A program made the translations under genes and the position numbers. 64,000 nucleotides of DNA from Gavia stellata (Eukaryota > Chordata > Aves > Gaviiformes > Gaviidae), in the NCBI RefSeq assembly GCF_030936135.1, contig NC_082603.1, positions 20,116,880 to 20,180,879 of the forward strand. Direction: 5' to 3'. The notes under the pieces are model-generated. The model ran no database searches. It had not been told where the DNA came from and saw only the letters and a list, made by a program, of their open reading frames with translations. Numbering within the stretch: the stretch's first letter is position 1; the number at the start of each line of letters is the position of its first letter. Below are positions 11,655 through 24,800 of the stretch, piece by piece.

Positions 11655-13547
11655 ATCCTGTCCTGTGTGACTCCTCCTCCTAGTGCCTCCGTGCTCCTCA
11701 CCAGGCTTCCCACAGCCGTGTGAGGAGTGATGGTGCCCTTGAACACCTTGTGGTAAGGCCACGGCCCACCTTGTGTTAACAAATTTTAAGCCATTCTGTT
11801 ACGTTTCTGCCTTTTTGCTAGAAGATGATGTTGGCCTGATTCTGGTGTTGGAGACAAGCTTAGAGACTGTGAGGTGATTCCACATAGTGGCATTTCTCCC
11901 TAAAAATACTATGCACTTAGGCGGTCTGGGCAATACCTGGCAGAAGATAAAGCAACAGCCCTGCTCTTGGTGGCAGCAGAACTCATTCCTGAAACCCTAG
12001 CTCTGGTACAGATGTTGCTCTCGGAAGAGGATGAACGCTGCTTGGCCCGAGTTTTGCAGCATAGACTTCAGATAGACTCATTTTACTATATATGCAATGG
12101 CTGCTATGAAAAATGCTTTTTATATATATAATATTTATATATAAAGTTTTAATTGTACAAATATTAATGTGTTCCTGTATTAACACTTTTCAGTAATTAT
12201 TTAAACAAGCAAAAACTAAATATTTTTCTAACCTCGTTTGTATATATCTATGTATAAATGTGCATGTGTCTGTAGCCACCTTTGGAAAGGAGAGGTCTCT
12301 CAGAATTATGAAACGTTCCCGTTTCTAGGAAGATGTGTTCAGTGATGCCAGGATGAAATTACCCTTTGGGTAACACAGTGTTTGATCTATGCACAGAAAC
12401 ATGGCTGGAGGGAAGGCAGGGTGAATGATTAATATAAATGACCTTGTGTGTTGCAGGGGCATTGGTTCGCAGGTGTTGACTATTAACTCTCTGCTCACAC
12501 ACCCACCACCCTTTCTCTATTTTTTTTTTCTTTTTTTTAAATTTGTTTTTTCCTCCATGTTTTTTTCATATATAAAGAAGGTCTGGAAGGTATTTACTTC
12601 TCAAAAAATACTTCCGGTTTGGTTTTGTAACCTGTTACTTTATTCTTGACATTTCAATACTTCTTTTTTTCTCCAAAGTTTCATGTATTTTTGTTGGGGT
12701 ACCTTTGTCTGGCCGCTGGTAGGTAGATGTGTTTGAGCCCTCTCTGAAGGGCTGTGGCTCTGGAGATGCACGACTCAAGTTCTGCACAGTACTTTTTTCT
12801 CTGAGTGTTTTTTTTTTTTTTTTTAAATTAATCTCCCAGAAATGGAAACCTGAGTTGTTATATGAGGTTGAATGGGTTGAGTGATGTTACTCCTGGGGAG
12901 TTTGGGTGGGATTACAGTTCATGGTGATCTTATTAGAGTCAGCTATCACCATGTTCTCAGATCATCTTTTATCTTTAGTCATTTATGGTGAGCAATTAAA
13001 CATTTCATGTTAAGGAAACACATTCTTGGTTTAATTAAAAATAGTTACCAAATCGCATACAGATGTTTTGATAGTCCCTCTAACCAAAAGGAGATACAGA
13101 GTCATTCCTTGTCCTTTACAGGTCACCCCCTGTGAGGAAGGGGGGATTTGGGTGGGTGGGGGCGAGGGGCTTATGTGTTTTGAGAGGTCAGACACTGAGT
13201 CACTGTCAGCTGGGAGGGTAGAACTTGATTCTCTTCATCTTTTTGGTACAATGTTGGCATCCTGGCATCCTGCCATGGCTTGCCATTCACCCTGTGGGTA
13301 AGTGCTTTTCTGCTAACCTGTACTTCCTTATATTGCTTAATTGAAGAGTTATTTATTTACAGTAGCAAGGAATTAAGAATTGCTGTGGCAAACTTCACCC
13401 CTCTTTTCTAAGGAGTTATTTTAGCATGCTTTCAAATGGTTTATTCAATCTCATTAATTTATTTTTATAAGTGTTAAAAGATGCAAACCAATTATTGCAA
13501 TATAATGATAATGTATGAAAATGTAAATTTAACCTGAAGCATTTATC

Positions 13548-13553
13548 AATAAA
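13548..13553 (+). terminator. SYDE2 poly(A) signal candidate 1
   Basis: AATAAA in AT-rich sequence, the first canonical hexamer after the SYDE2 stop codon. Confidence 0.5.
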
Positions 13554-13623
13554 TCGATGTATTTTTTTAAACTTTTATACCTACAGAATGTGCATACTTT
13601 TTAAACTATAAATTTAAATTCTA

Positions 13624-13629
13624 AATAAA
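13624..13629 (+). terminator. SYDE2 poly(A) signal candidate 2
   Basis: AATAAA, a second canonical hexamer 76 bp after the first. Either or both could be used. Confidence 0.5.
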
Positions 13630-13650
13630 ATTTGAATTAAGAACAAAATT

Positions 13651-16600
13651 TGACTAAGCCTAGTTAGTGATTAAACCTGTCTAAGCTGATACCATCCGTT
13701 TGCGCTGGCTGCACATGTGAATTAATTCCATAGAGACATTTAGCTTTTCAGAATACGTTTTGTTCTGTTGTCATTTCTAGATTGACCCAACATTTCAGTT
13801 ACATGATTAAAAAGAAAACCAAACCACTACTCAATTTAAATCCAAAGGAAGAATACTTTAAGGAAGTTGTCAAACCAGTGTTGTGGCAGCATTTCTTCTT
13901 CTGTTGCAGGATGCTGATGCTTTTGAACGTAGCCTGGCTTCTGCACTGGGTGTGTAGATGTATTAGTACTCGTTGGAAGATGTTTGCTTTTAAAGTTATT
14001 TGATAAATGATATATTAAGTTTTCATTGTCTATAACAATCTAGGTGATGCAAGTGAGCACCTTTTAAATAAGTGTAGGTGTTCTCTACAGGAGGGTTCTG
14101 TAACTTAGTGCAGCAATACGCCGCTCTGTCAACTTTAATGTTACAACAGGGAAAATCAATGACTTGATAAATTGTATTAATTTTAATCTAATTAGTTAAT
14201 TAAAATATAGTAATGTATTGGTATTGTTCAAATGAAACATTTGCTGTTAATCTAGTTGTAACAACTTGTAGAACACATTTTGTATCTTAGAAATCCTCTT
14301 TTAATGAGGCATTTCCCAAGTGGTATTTTTGTTATATGTTGTTCCTTATATATATTGTTGTAGATATTATTATATTTCATCTAATTATTTATATAATCTG
14401 GTCAAGCTGCATCCTTCTTATGATTGTTACAGATTCTTAAGGAACAGGATTAATGTGGGAATTACCCTAATCTAGAAACACTAAATGGGGAGATTAAAAC
14501 AACATGCTTCTACCAAAGTAGTAATGAACATTTTTTTTTAATACAAAAGAGCAGCCTCGGGCTGTGTGTGGTTTGCAGGGTAGAGCTCCTGTCGGACCCT
14601 GTGGGCACAGCCAGGAACTTCTCTTACTATACTAACCTTTGTTGTTGTCTGCTTGGTGTAACTCAGTTTGGTATCGGGAGCAGCTTCTGTTCTGCAGGGG
14701 CTCTTAGCACTGCTAGAAGACGTTAAAAGCAGAGGGCAGAGCCTGCAGCTGAGTTCAGAGAGTGGATGTCCTTGGAGTCTATGGACTTCTTCAGGTGTGA
14801 CCTCTGCTTCCCAGGTAAAGAAAATGGATGCAGATGTTCTTACAGAAACAATTCCAAGAGTCGCACCAAAATTGCATACAAATTGTTACCCCCAAGTATG
14901 GGCCAGTGATGGCAATCAAGAATCGTAGTTTGTAGTCCCCGTGGAAAAGCAGAAATGCATCTGTAGGTCTGTGCAACTCTTTGTTGCCAAGTGTTAAGGA
15001 TATGATACATTCAGGTGATTTCAGGAATGGGCTAGGCCCATTTGTAGAGTCTTAATCCATTGCTGTTTGTTTAAACAGGATTGTCCAAATGCTGCTTGGG
15101 CTGAATGGCTGATCCAGCTGACGCCAAAACGCTTGTCCCCAATTTTCAGCTTCCCAAAGCAACTTATTACAGGAGCGTGCAAGAGATAGGTAGGGATGGT
15201 GAGGGTTGTGGAGTAAAGGGGGTGACAGCATGACCTCAGGCTGGCTTAAGCCGCTGGAGACCTACATCCTCAGCAACTTCCGATCTTTAGATCTGTCTTT
15301 CCCAAATGTGTAACGTATGTGTATGTTTATTAATGCGCCAGGCAAGAAATGTAGCTGAGGCTATTCAGACGTGTTCTAAAAATAGAGGGAAACATTCTTA
15401 ACAGAAGTAGATATTCAGGGTTTTTACAGAATAAATCTATAAATCTGATAAGCCAGAGACACATCTGGTATTTCTGCTGCCAGATCTTAACCCCTTCACC
15501 TTCCTTCCCGTCCCAAGGTATAGGGTTTTCTTAACAGTAAAAATGTATTTTGACATAAGAAGCCTTTATCTCAAATTCTGGAGCTAGCAACAGTTGAAAG
15601 ATGGTTATTTGGGGTGGGGGGAGAACTGGTGTTACACATTAGTGTTATTATGATGCATTTGTTTTAAAATATCATCCTACACAATGGATTAACTGTTTTC
15701 ATTCTGTTTGACTTTTTTAGAGCCATGCAGGAAGCCCTGTAATTTGTCTTAACAACAAAATTTGCTAGGCAAAATTAACCTGTGGAACACTCTGCCATGA
15801 GATAATGCAAAGCTGACCCTACAGGTATTTGAGCATCTAGAATTGCATTAGAGAGGATAAAAGATCGTGATGGGGTGTATAATCTCATGTCTCTGGTGTT
15901 ATTTGGGAACAGAGATGAGGAGTACAATGGCTCTCAGGAAGGCTACTCCCTTTCCATTGGGGGATTCCTGCAGCTCCCCAGACTACTGCACTCTGGGGAG
16001 GGAGGGGGGCTGCTTAGCAGAGCCCTGATCCACTGCCTCCTTCTCCTCACTGTTAGGAAAACCCAGATGAAATCTGGCTGTTTTCTGGAATGCTTTCTTA
16101 ATCAAAACTCTCAAGAGTGCCTCTGTGGTGGGGAACAGGGCTCATGTTGAGGCTGTCGCCTCTTCTGGGTTGTAGCGACAGAGCTACAGTGGAAGGAAGA
16201 TGGTTGGGCTTTCCAGGTAAGTAACCATGACCATATGGTTGACTTTAATGTACATGTAGTTTGCAGCCCTTCTAATCAAAAATCTGTGGAAGATGATCTG
16301 AGGTGGTGTTCTAATGAAGTCCAGGCCTGATAACAGAGAGCTGAGCTTTTTAATTAGTTGGTTGTGGGATATTTACATATCCATATGGAGCAGGCTGTTA
16401 GTTAAATATTGATTGAGCAGAGGAGCTGTGTTCTCTTCCTGCTTGAGCTCTGACTGCAAACACTGTGCTGCAGGTGGTAGGGATGTGTTTGTTGAGTTTC
16501 CTTGGTTTTAATTGAGAGGTAGTTTAATGTGAGGGGCAAAGAATATTACTGTAATATTTAAACTTCAAACTAACAAACAAAAGACTGTTTTTCAAACCAA

Positions 16601-18596
16601 GTCCTATCTAGTGGCACCAAACCTCTCTTAAATCTGACCAAAGTTCAATCAGAGTTGTAAAAGTACGTGATGGGGAGATCCTAACTGTAGAAAATTGAAG
16701 GGGCATGTTTTTAACACTGTCTAAAACCAGTTTGCGATGTTGATTTCAGGACACAGGAGGCTCACACTGCTCCTGTTTATATTTGGCTATGCTTTACTCT
16801 AACAAAGCAGAGCACCAGAGCCGGCTATCGCTTGTCAGCCAAAGATCCTCTCTGCAAATCCTCCGTGTGTCAGTCATCTTTTGTGCTTTAGTGTCTACTG
16901 TGACCATACGGACATTTGTTTCACAGGAGTCTGTGACCCTCAAACAGTTTGGTGAGTCATGGGAAGAGTGGACTCGCCCGTATATAGTTTAATCTGTCCT
17001 CTGATAGATTTAATTTCCGCTTGACAGGCTCTGCTCGGTTACATGGTGTCTGACCTGGCTATTGAAACCGAGCAACCAGCAGAACACTGCTTATGAAAGA
17101 CTCGTCTCTGTGGATGGAGGATGAACATTCATATTCATGAACTGTTACTCATTTACGCTGGTGAATATTAAAACTTCTGTATAACACCGTTAGATTTCTC
17201 TCACGAATAATTGTCTTTTGACAGAAATGTACACACTCAGCAGCCACAGTGTGGCATGGCAAAAGCTGTTTGTTCAAAATAACACCGATTTCTTCGAGGG
17301 AACAATGTATTTTAATGGCTTTGGTTTTCTGTTTGTAAGTGTTTGCCAGGCTTAAGTAACAATCATTTTCTAATCTGATGATGGCAAGTAAAAGTGGTTC
17401 AGCCTGCGAAGTTTGAAGGGTTTATGAATAGTGTGGTCAGATCTATGCTTTTTGTTCAGCAGCCCTTGAAATTTGTTCAGTCATTTATATAGTCTTCCCT
17501 TAGTGTGTCAACGTATGGATTCAGTAGAGGTGCAAGGGGCTCCCTTATCATTTAAGTGTAGTAAGTAATAAATAGAAGACTTTACAGCATGGTGAATATT
17601 TTTTGTGGCTGCATTTAAGGGAACAGAACCAGGTTGCTGTTGTTGAGGGAGCACTGATATTGATTATTCCCTGCGTAAGGAGTAGCATTATATGATGCTT
17701 TTTGAACGTTGTGGCAATCTTCTTGGGATAGATCCTCTTGTAACAGTGATGGCCACCTCTATTCCCTGCTGTAATCCAGGTAACTGCACATGCTATTTGG
17801 GGAAACAATTGCTTGTGGCACTTGTAGTGGGTAGAGTAAAGTTAGCTAATAATGAAATAATCTTTAGTGTAAAAAAGTACTTTTGTTCCTATGCTTCATG
17901 AGCTGCAATGGCTCACTGATTTATAGAGCAATTCAGAGTCTGGTTTTGATCTTTAAATCCCTTAGGTGAGAGTGGAGCTTTTGCATGAGCAATTGTTCCT
18001 TCCATCTCCTGTGTTACTGTGATTGTTGTGGTCATCTGAGGTACCCATGTGCCTGCGTGCCTCCCCTTCGCCCTTCAACGGCAGCTTGGGGACATGGGGC
18101 TGCACAAGTCTCAGGTGAGTGTTCTTCACTCTGGAGTCCTTTCTGTCACCATATCTCCAGAGGAGGAAATGTTCTGGACATCTCAAAAAAAACCCTACTG
18201 CTTGTCCCTGAGTTTTCAAGTGGAGCAAATACTTTGGGCCTGAGGGAGGAGATGCTTGCTAGAGCTGAGTAGCAGAATTTGGATGGCCTATGTGAATGTA
18301 ACTACTGGAGTAGAATGGCTCCCCCTCTGGTGGGAGCGGGTGGATGTAGATTGGAGGGGTGAATACTGGCACGTGGGTTTGACCGGCTGAGTTGGGTTTA
18401 AGATTTGTACAGTTTATAGGGTCCTGACAGACACAGAACTTTGGAAACTATTATTTAAACAGATAGAATGTTCATTATAACTATATTAATGAAAGATAGT
18501 GGGGGAAGTGTGCCCAAAACAGTTGTTCTCTAACCACATTGTGGAGGAAACAAATTGATAAAGCTAATGAAACAATAATCTCTAACTGCAAGATGC
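13651..18596. other. Intergenic region between convergent SYDE2 and DNAI3
   Basis: This is about 5 kb of AT-rich sequence without a recognisable gene. A weak match to an old CR1-type LINE (CTGTGGAACACTCTGCC followed by a run to about 16000) may be present from about 15780. An 8-bp inverted repeat lies at 17033-17073. Nothing else is supported. Confidence 0.6.
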
Positions 18597-18602
18597 TTTA
18601 TT
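18597..18602 (-). terminator. DNAI3 poly(A) signal candidate
   Basis: TTTATT on the plus strand reads AATAAA on the minus strand, 80 nt after the DNAI3 stop codon. The implied 3' UTR is short. Confidence 0.5.
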
Positions 18603-18681
18603 TCTGAAGTTAAACATGTTCTGCTGAAATAAAGAGGTCCTGAAATAAAAAGCTTGCTGTTTCTAAAGGTGATAAGGGGCT

Positions 18682-18805
18682 CTAAGCATCTGATGAGGAA
18701 AGTATTTCTTGTTCCTTTACTAGTCGTATATCCCTTAGTATCTGCTTCTCCAGGTCCAGAAACACAGTATAGTCTGCATTTTCTTGCTCCTCCATCTCTT
18801 GTTTT
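18682..18805 (-). CDS. DNAI3: DNAI3 coding exon 22, residues 871-911 and stop
   Basis: The acceptor is CTACTCTACAG. One base completes the split codon, then KQEMEEQENADYTVFLDLEK follows and the frame ends in TAG (plus-strand 18682-18684). The DY-x-x-F/YL-x-LEK pattern matches the family's C-terminus. The earlier CCTTCAG acceptor is rejected because its frame meets TGA. Confidence 0.83.
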
Positions 18806-21800
18806 CTGTAGAGTAGTCATACTCTGAAGGAAAAACACATACCACGCAATAATGCACTGTTAAGCTTTGAAACCTATACGCAACCCCATTGCTTTCCAGT
18901 GGACGGTATCAGTGCTATCACAAATTAATGAAAATAGGCATCACCTAGGGCTACATTAACTGAATTGTCATTTCTTTGGTTGATTAATTGGTATTATTAA
19001 ACCATTTACCAAAGAATGGATAGGCAAAATCCTTATGTGAATGAAAAATGGAAGGCTGAAGTCTCTCCTCACTTGAAGGATCAATGTTTATAGGGAAGTT
19101 GCCAAAGTGTAACTTTTTGAAAGAGCAACTGATGTAAAAAGAAAAGCAAATTCATAGTTGTTAAATGTCCATAGGCTCTAATGCTCTAGCAGGAGTTTCA
19201 CTTGACCTAGAGCTGAACTCACGTGAGCTAGGACCATCTATTCCACTCCTAAGAATTGTAAATATGAAGTAAGGAGCTGTTAAGGTATTCTGATTATGTC
19301 CATCCTGATTTTTTTTAAAATACTATGGGAAATCCTGCCTAGCAAAACAGGTGCATTTTAAAGACCCAAAGAAACAAAGTTTTCTTAATTCCGAGTATAA
19401 CATACTGTTTTCTCCCTCTGTGCTTCCAGCTCCATTTCATTTCTGTTTTGGCTTGAAACTCTTGATACTCTTGAAACTCTTGTTCACAGTACTTCAGATA
19501 TTTGACTTCTCTTTCAAAATAATCAAGTACGTTGGCATGCTATTAACACAATGACAAACAAGGGTCATTACACGCCCAAAGACAGAACTATTGCTGATGA
19601 TCTGAACAGTATTATTAGTTTATCTATATTGGGAATACAGATATCTCTATTTATCCAAATAATTTGCAGTAAAACAATATAAAGATGTGGATTGAAACCA
19701 ATTGCTTTTGGATACAAATATGCATGGGGTTAAATATTTTTTTTTACACTGACTCTGAGTAGATCATCCTTCGGGAACCTGCACTGAAATAACTAAACCA
19801 GTTTTAGGTTAGTGATTTCACTAAATCAGTCCAAATCATCACTGATCCAACTTCAGTCACAAAGAAACCATAAAATACCATACTTCAGTATTACACTATG
19901 CATTTATCTGGGATTCTGTGTTTTAGTTTTCATTAGTCTGTTCAACAACCTAGTATTTCTCAGAGAATAATTCAGTTAGAATAAACGTAATCTAAATATT
20001 AGTGACTGCTCTGGTTAATAATTCTGTGCCCTAAATAGTGTAGTTCCAAAACACATGTAATTTGGGCAGAAGCAATGTGTTTCCTCATGTTATAGCACTT
20101 AGTTAGCTCCTGCCTTGCCTGGGAGAAGTTACTTTTACCAAAATAAGGCTGCTGACCTGGTGTTATATTGCTACATACTGTAGCTCTGCACACAGCAAAC
20201 CTTTATGGAATGCTTATAAACTATTTAAGTGCATACATAAACTTAACTTAAAACTGGGGTAGGACGGGAAGATTTTGTGATGTAAAAATAACAGACCAGG
20301 TAGCAGGCAAGACTGCTAGGCTGGATGAGATGAAAACACTAGCTTGATCGTTGGCTAGGAGGTGGGGGAAAGAACAACTGAAAATTAAATAAAGAAAAAT
20401 TGAAACTGCTTCCATTGTTCCCATGGCCCTTTGGTACAGACGGTCCTTTTTTCAAAAGCGAATGAATGACTGGCAATGTTAGTAACAGTTTGCAAAATGT
20501 GCTTTAGCTAAGCTAGAATGAGATATTAAGATGTGTAAATCAAAGCACCAAATTTACAGGAAAAAAAATAGACACAAATGCGGACAAGAAGGTATAAAGA
20601 AAGAGAAACTCAGTATATTTGCATTACTATGCACTATATAGCATTTTTTTAATGCATGAAACCAGGTGTCATTTTATGCACGTGGCAAAAAATACTGAAC
20701 TCTTTACTGTGTTTTCATGTAGTCAGGTTGGAGCAGTGGAATTCTACCAACTGTCACCCAGGTTTCCTTTAGGTGCATCCTATCTGAGCTCTGTGCAAAG
20801 CCAGCTTTGCTACAGGTGATCTTTGGAGAATATGGCCATACTGATCTTAAATTAATTGCCATCCATTTGAAGGCAAGTTTTTCCAGGCAGGCCTGTTTCT
20901 GTGTTGGAGTTTTCAGGATAAAGTGTCACAGAGATTAATAAGAATTCTTACCAACCTCATTCCTCCAAGGGTGACTTAGCATCTGACAGATTTCCAAAAC
21001 ATGCAGTACTCCAAGATCATCAGAAACAGCTAAAAAATGCTGCTTTGCTGAAAGATATTTGACAAAAAACACATAAACAATCTAAATTCCAACAGTAACA
21101 TATACCTCCACCCAAACACAAGCTACAGAGGGTTCATTTTTGTTGTGGTCTTTTTGGTTTATTGTTCACTGCAACAAAAAGGCAGCCTTATTGCTCTCTT
21201 ATTTTCTTAACAAATGAAATTCCCTTTAAAGTTTATACTTTTTTAAACTTTTTTTTTTTAATTAAATGTTTTCAATTGCTTTATGCCATGGTAGTACACT
21301 TAGAACTGATGTATGTATTTTTGTATATACAGTGCAGTGACAAATTAGTGGAAGTATGTCCTTATCTATTATATAAGATCATCTGTAACAAGATGAGTGT
21401 GCCTTGGAGTCATGGCCCATTTTGCAAACAGGGTGGCACAGTAAAGTGCAATCACCATCAACATACTTGAGGCAGTCCGGGGGCTGATGAAAGTAATCAT
21501 TGATTCGGAGATGTTCTGGAAATGAGATGGCTCATGAGTTTTCTTCAGTAAGTCCCAAATATCTATATTTCCATCGTCTCTGCCAATGAAGAAAACTCCT
21601 GGTCTTGTTAAGGACCATTGTCCTGCAGTGTATCTTCCTGCAGAGCAGCTTAACTGAAGGATCGGTCCATTCTTAATTTTTTTTGAAAACAAAAGATAGA
21701 CTCAACAATCAAACAGTACTATCCATTCACTACTTCAAATCTCCTATCATTTGAGAACATTCACAATTTAAATGATCCTATTACAAAAATTGTATCAATG

Positions 21801-24800
21801 GCAAAATTGGTATCACCTTCTGCAGATAAAGAGAATTGTGAGGAAGTAAAAAACCTGGCATCTCACTTCCAGTCTATTAAGGTAATCTGTCTATCTGGTG
21901 TTAAAATCTGTGGTCTTGAGATTTTGCCAGGTGCAGCTAACCTTGGATTCCTACATGAGAGGAACTGTAAAAACCCCCACGTTTCTTTGTCTTCATGTGA
22001 CAAAAAGACTGTGTCCTAAATATGAGTTCTTTAGACCTGCTTAGCACACATTGCCTTTATTCTTCAGTTTCCCTAGCAGCAGAAATAACATGTTGAGAAG
22101 CTACAGTTTTTACAAGGTTGGAATTAAAGAAGGTAATTTCATTTTTTCTGTAAAAGGCGAGTTTACAAAGCTATTTCTAAAACAGTTTTCTGAAGTGAAG
22201 AAAAAGGAAAAGCTTTTCTTATACCCAATTTATTTCTAAACTATGAAGCTTTGTGACTTACAAACATTTCTGAAAATACAGTCTCTGACGCTATTAGAAT
22301 TCTGTCTTGTATATCTGTCAATTATCTTACAGCTGTGTTAAAGTTACTTACTGTAACCCCTTCTTTCCAAATGGCAAAATTCCGGCCTCCAATGCTTAGA
22401 ATGATGTCTTTAAAAAACGGAGATCTCTGGAGAGTGTTGATAGTTTCAGTGTGGATGGTGTATTTCTGAGTGTGCTTCTGACCTAATGGAATGAAAAAGG
22501 CAGTCGCTTGTAACTAGTGCTTTAGTAATCATCTTCACAATGGGAGTTACGCGGGGGGAAACAAGAGCGCAGGATCCAGCACAGGCTTCAAAGACACTAG
22601 CCTCATTTTTTTACACATAAGGTATAGGAATTGGAATTGTGCAAATCTAGTTACTTCCATGATTTGTGCCAATAGGTACATAGTAATGCACCTGTAATCC
22701 TGGAGAGGGTTTTTGCTGTTCTGTCATGACAGCTAAACTGTGGGCACTTTTAAGGGTGTACTGTTAAATCCTGGTTATAGCAGATGAGCAAGAACCTTAA
22801 AAAGACAGCAGATAGGTGCAAATATTTTAAAGTTAGTAATATATTAAGGTTTAAACAGGTATTGATAAACTTGAACTTACTAACTGGTTTTGCTGAGTCA
22901 CTATCAATTTCCATTTTCCAGTCAGAATAAACAATTGTTCCATCCTGTGATGCCAGAAAAATCAATGCTGACATTAGAGCTTGGTGGCTTATATCAAAGT
23001 GACTTGTTTTTAGTTGTGACTTTACTTAATTATAACCATCATTAAATATGTTCTGAGTAAATTAAAACCTAAATTTCCAGCCAGTGACTGAAAAACACTA
23101 AGATTTTGAATCACAATTTTCCAGTTATGTATTGCCAAAACAGCTTTACTTACCATGATGTATGTAGGTAGTCCTTCCTGCAGAATTAGGTGCTTGGTTT
23201 TTACAGTTCATGCTTTGCTCCAGTGTTTGGGGAAAAGGTGACTGGAAGCAAAAAAGTAGCTAGAAGCCAAATTTTCATTTCCATATGACTTCAAAACTGG
23301 GAAAGATTTTGGAATTTTAGATACATAGCGGGTAGGTAGAGGGTTACGAATAGCTGGGACTTCCTAAAGTAGAAATAAGTTGTGGGGGAAACTGTAGTAT
23401 AAATGTTTTCACCTGACATTTGGGGAAACACTAAAAAAATATTACTAATTTTCTGGGTTCTGGAATAAGGAAATACTGTTTGGTTCCTGATAGCAGGTAG
23501 TTAAGTTCAACACATTTTGGAAGTGTCTTCTACTTCTGCCCTTGAAGTAAGGGTTCATAGTCTACCAAATATTGGGGGTTTATTATTACTTTAAGCATGT
23601 AGCTAAATGCATTAAAATGGCAGTAAAATGTGGCATGTCCAGAAAGATCTTTTTAGTTAACACCTGAAGAAAAAAGGCAAGTCCATGCATTTGTGAAAAC
23701 TATGTTATTTAATTGTTCAGTCTTTCGGATATCTTGGATTAACTTTTTCATTAGTAATCTATTATTTTCACTTACTTCAGTTCCAACAAAAAAGTCAGTG
23801 GAGATATTCTCTAGCACTTTCAGATTTTTGCTTGAAGAAGTACTCATCTCTGTATATGGGCTCTCTTTGGTGGGTACTTCTAGTGTGTTCAGAGATTGCA
23901 CCTTCTCTGGGAAACAGTACGGATACATCTGTTTATTACACATTGTAATTTATCAGACCAAGCAAATCCTTTGTCTTATAAAGGTAGTTCATGGATAAGG
24001 GGAATTTCAAAAGGAGAGATGAAGAAAGAGTGCCAAGTAAAGCAGCAGTTTTGCATGTCTCTGTGGGAACTGCCCTTATGCAGCCCCCTTAGCTGCTGCA
24101 GCCGGGAACCAACATTTCTGCTCCAAGGAATGGCACAACCCGCCTCCTGCACTCTGTGGTGTGAGGGCGTACACTGGAGCAGCTACGACACAGCAGCTCA
24201 AGTGCTGGAAGGGCATTTTCTGGCATGGTTTGCAGTTGCTGTCTCGGGTAGCCCAACTCTTGGGCTGCCTGTGGGTCAGCTTGCCAGCTTTATAGAGGGA
24301 TTAGTAGTGTGTCCCTGCCACAAAGTACCATAATAAGAACTGATCTGCTATGGAATGTGAAGTGCTAACTTCATGTTCTGCAGTGGAGTGATACCTCTAG
24401 CCAAAGCACTACAGAAATAGCTACACTGTTATTCCAGGATTATTTTTCTAAAAATAGTGTTCTATAAGGGCTGAAAAGGACATACTGTTGCAGAGATAAA
24501 GAGACTGGGTGGGGGACTTGCATGGGCTATTAAGTTAAACCTGACAGAGTTATTGTGGATACGAACAGTTCTTTTTGTATTCAATACATGTACATATCTT
24601 TGTAGTCAATACATGTATGTCGTACTTTGAATACCAGTATATTTAAGAAACCTTTTTCCCCAGATGCATTTAGCTATACAGCATTTTGTTGCTCAGCTTT
24701 CATTATGTATATACTGAAATATAAATATTAAAAACATTTTCCCCAATAAGGTGTAATAAAAATATTACCTGAGGTTTTGTAATGATAATGCAGTTCCCTT

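Larger units (their letters stand above)
11655..13650 (+). other. SYDE2: SYDE2 3' UTR
   Basis: This is non-coding sequence after the SYDE2 stop. It becomes AT-rich and ends at clustered AATAAA hexamers (13548-13553 and 13624-13629). No earlier AATAAA was found, so a 3' UTR of about 1.9-2 kb is inferred. It contains TGTATATA at 12239-12246, which fits the Pumilio UGUANAUA consensus. Confidence 0.65.

Noticed and set aside
18530-18838. 102-codon minus-strand open frame starting MFFLQSMTTLQK
   Set aside because: It overlaps DNAI3 coding exon 22 in another frame. The family-like residues (DYTVFLDLEK) are in the frame used in the gene model.
23907-23937. Alternative acceptor AAACAG before ATGTATCCG for DNAI3 exon 16
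   Set aside because: It would enter the exon in the wrong phase relative to exon 15. The TTTCCCAG acceptor 30 nt further in fits both phases.
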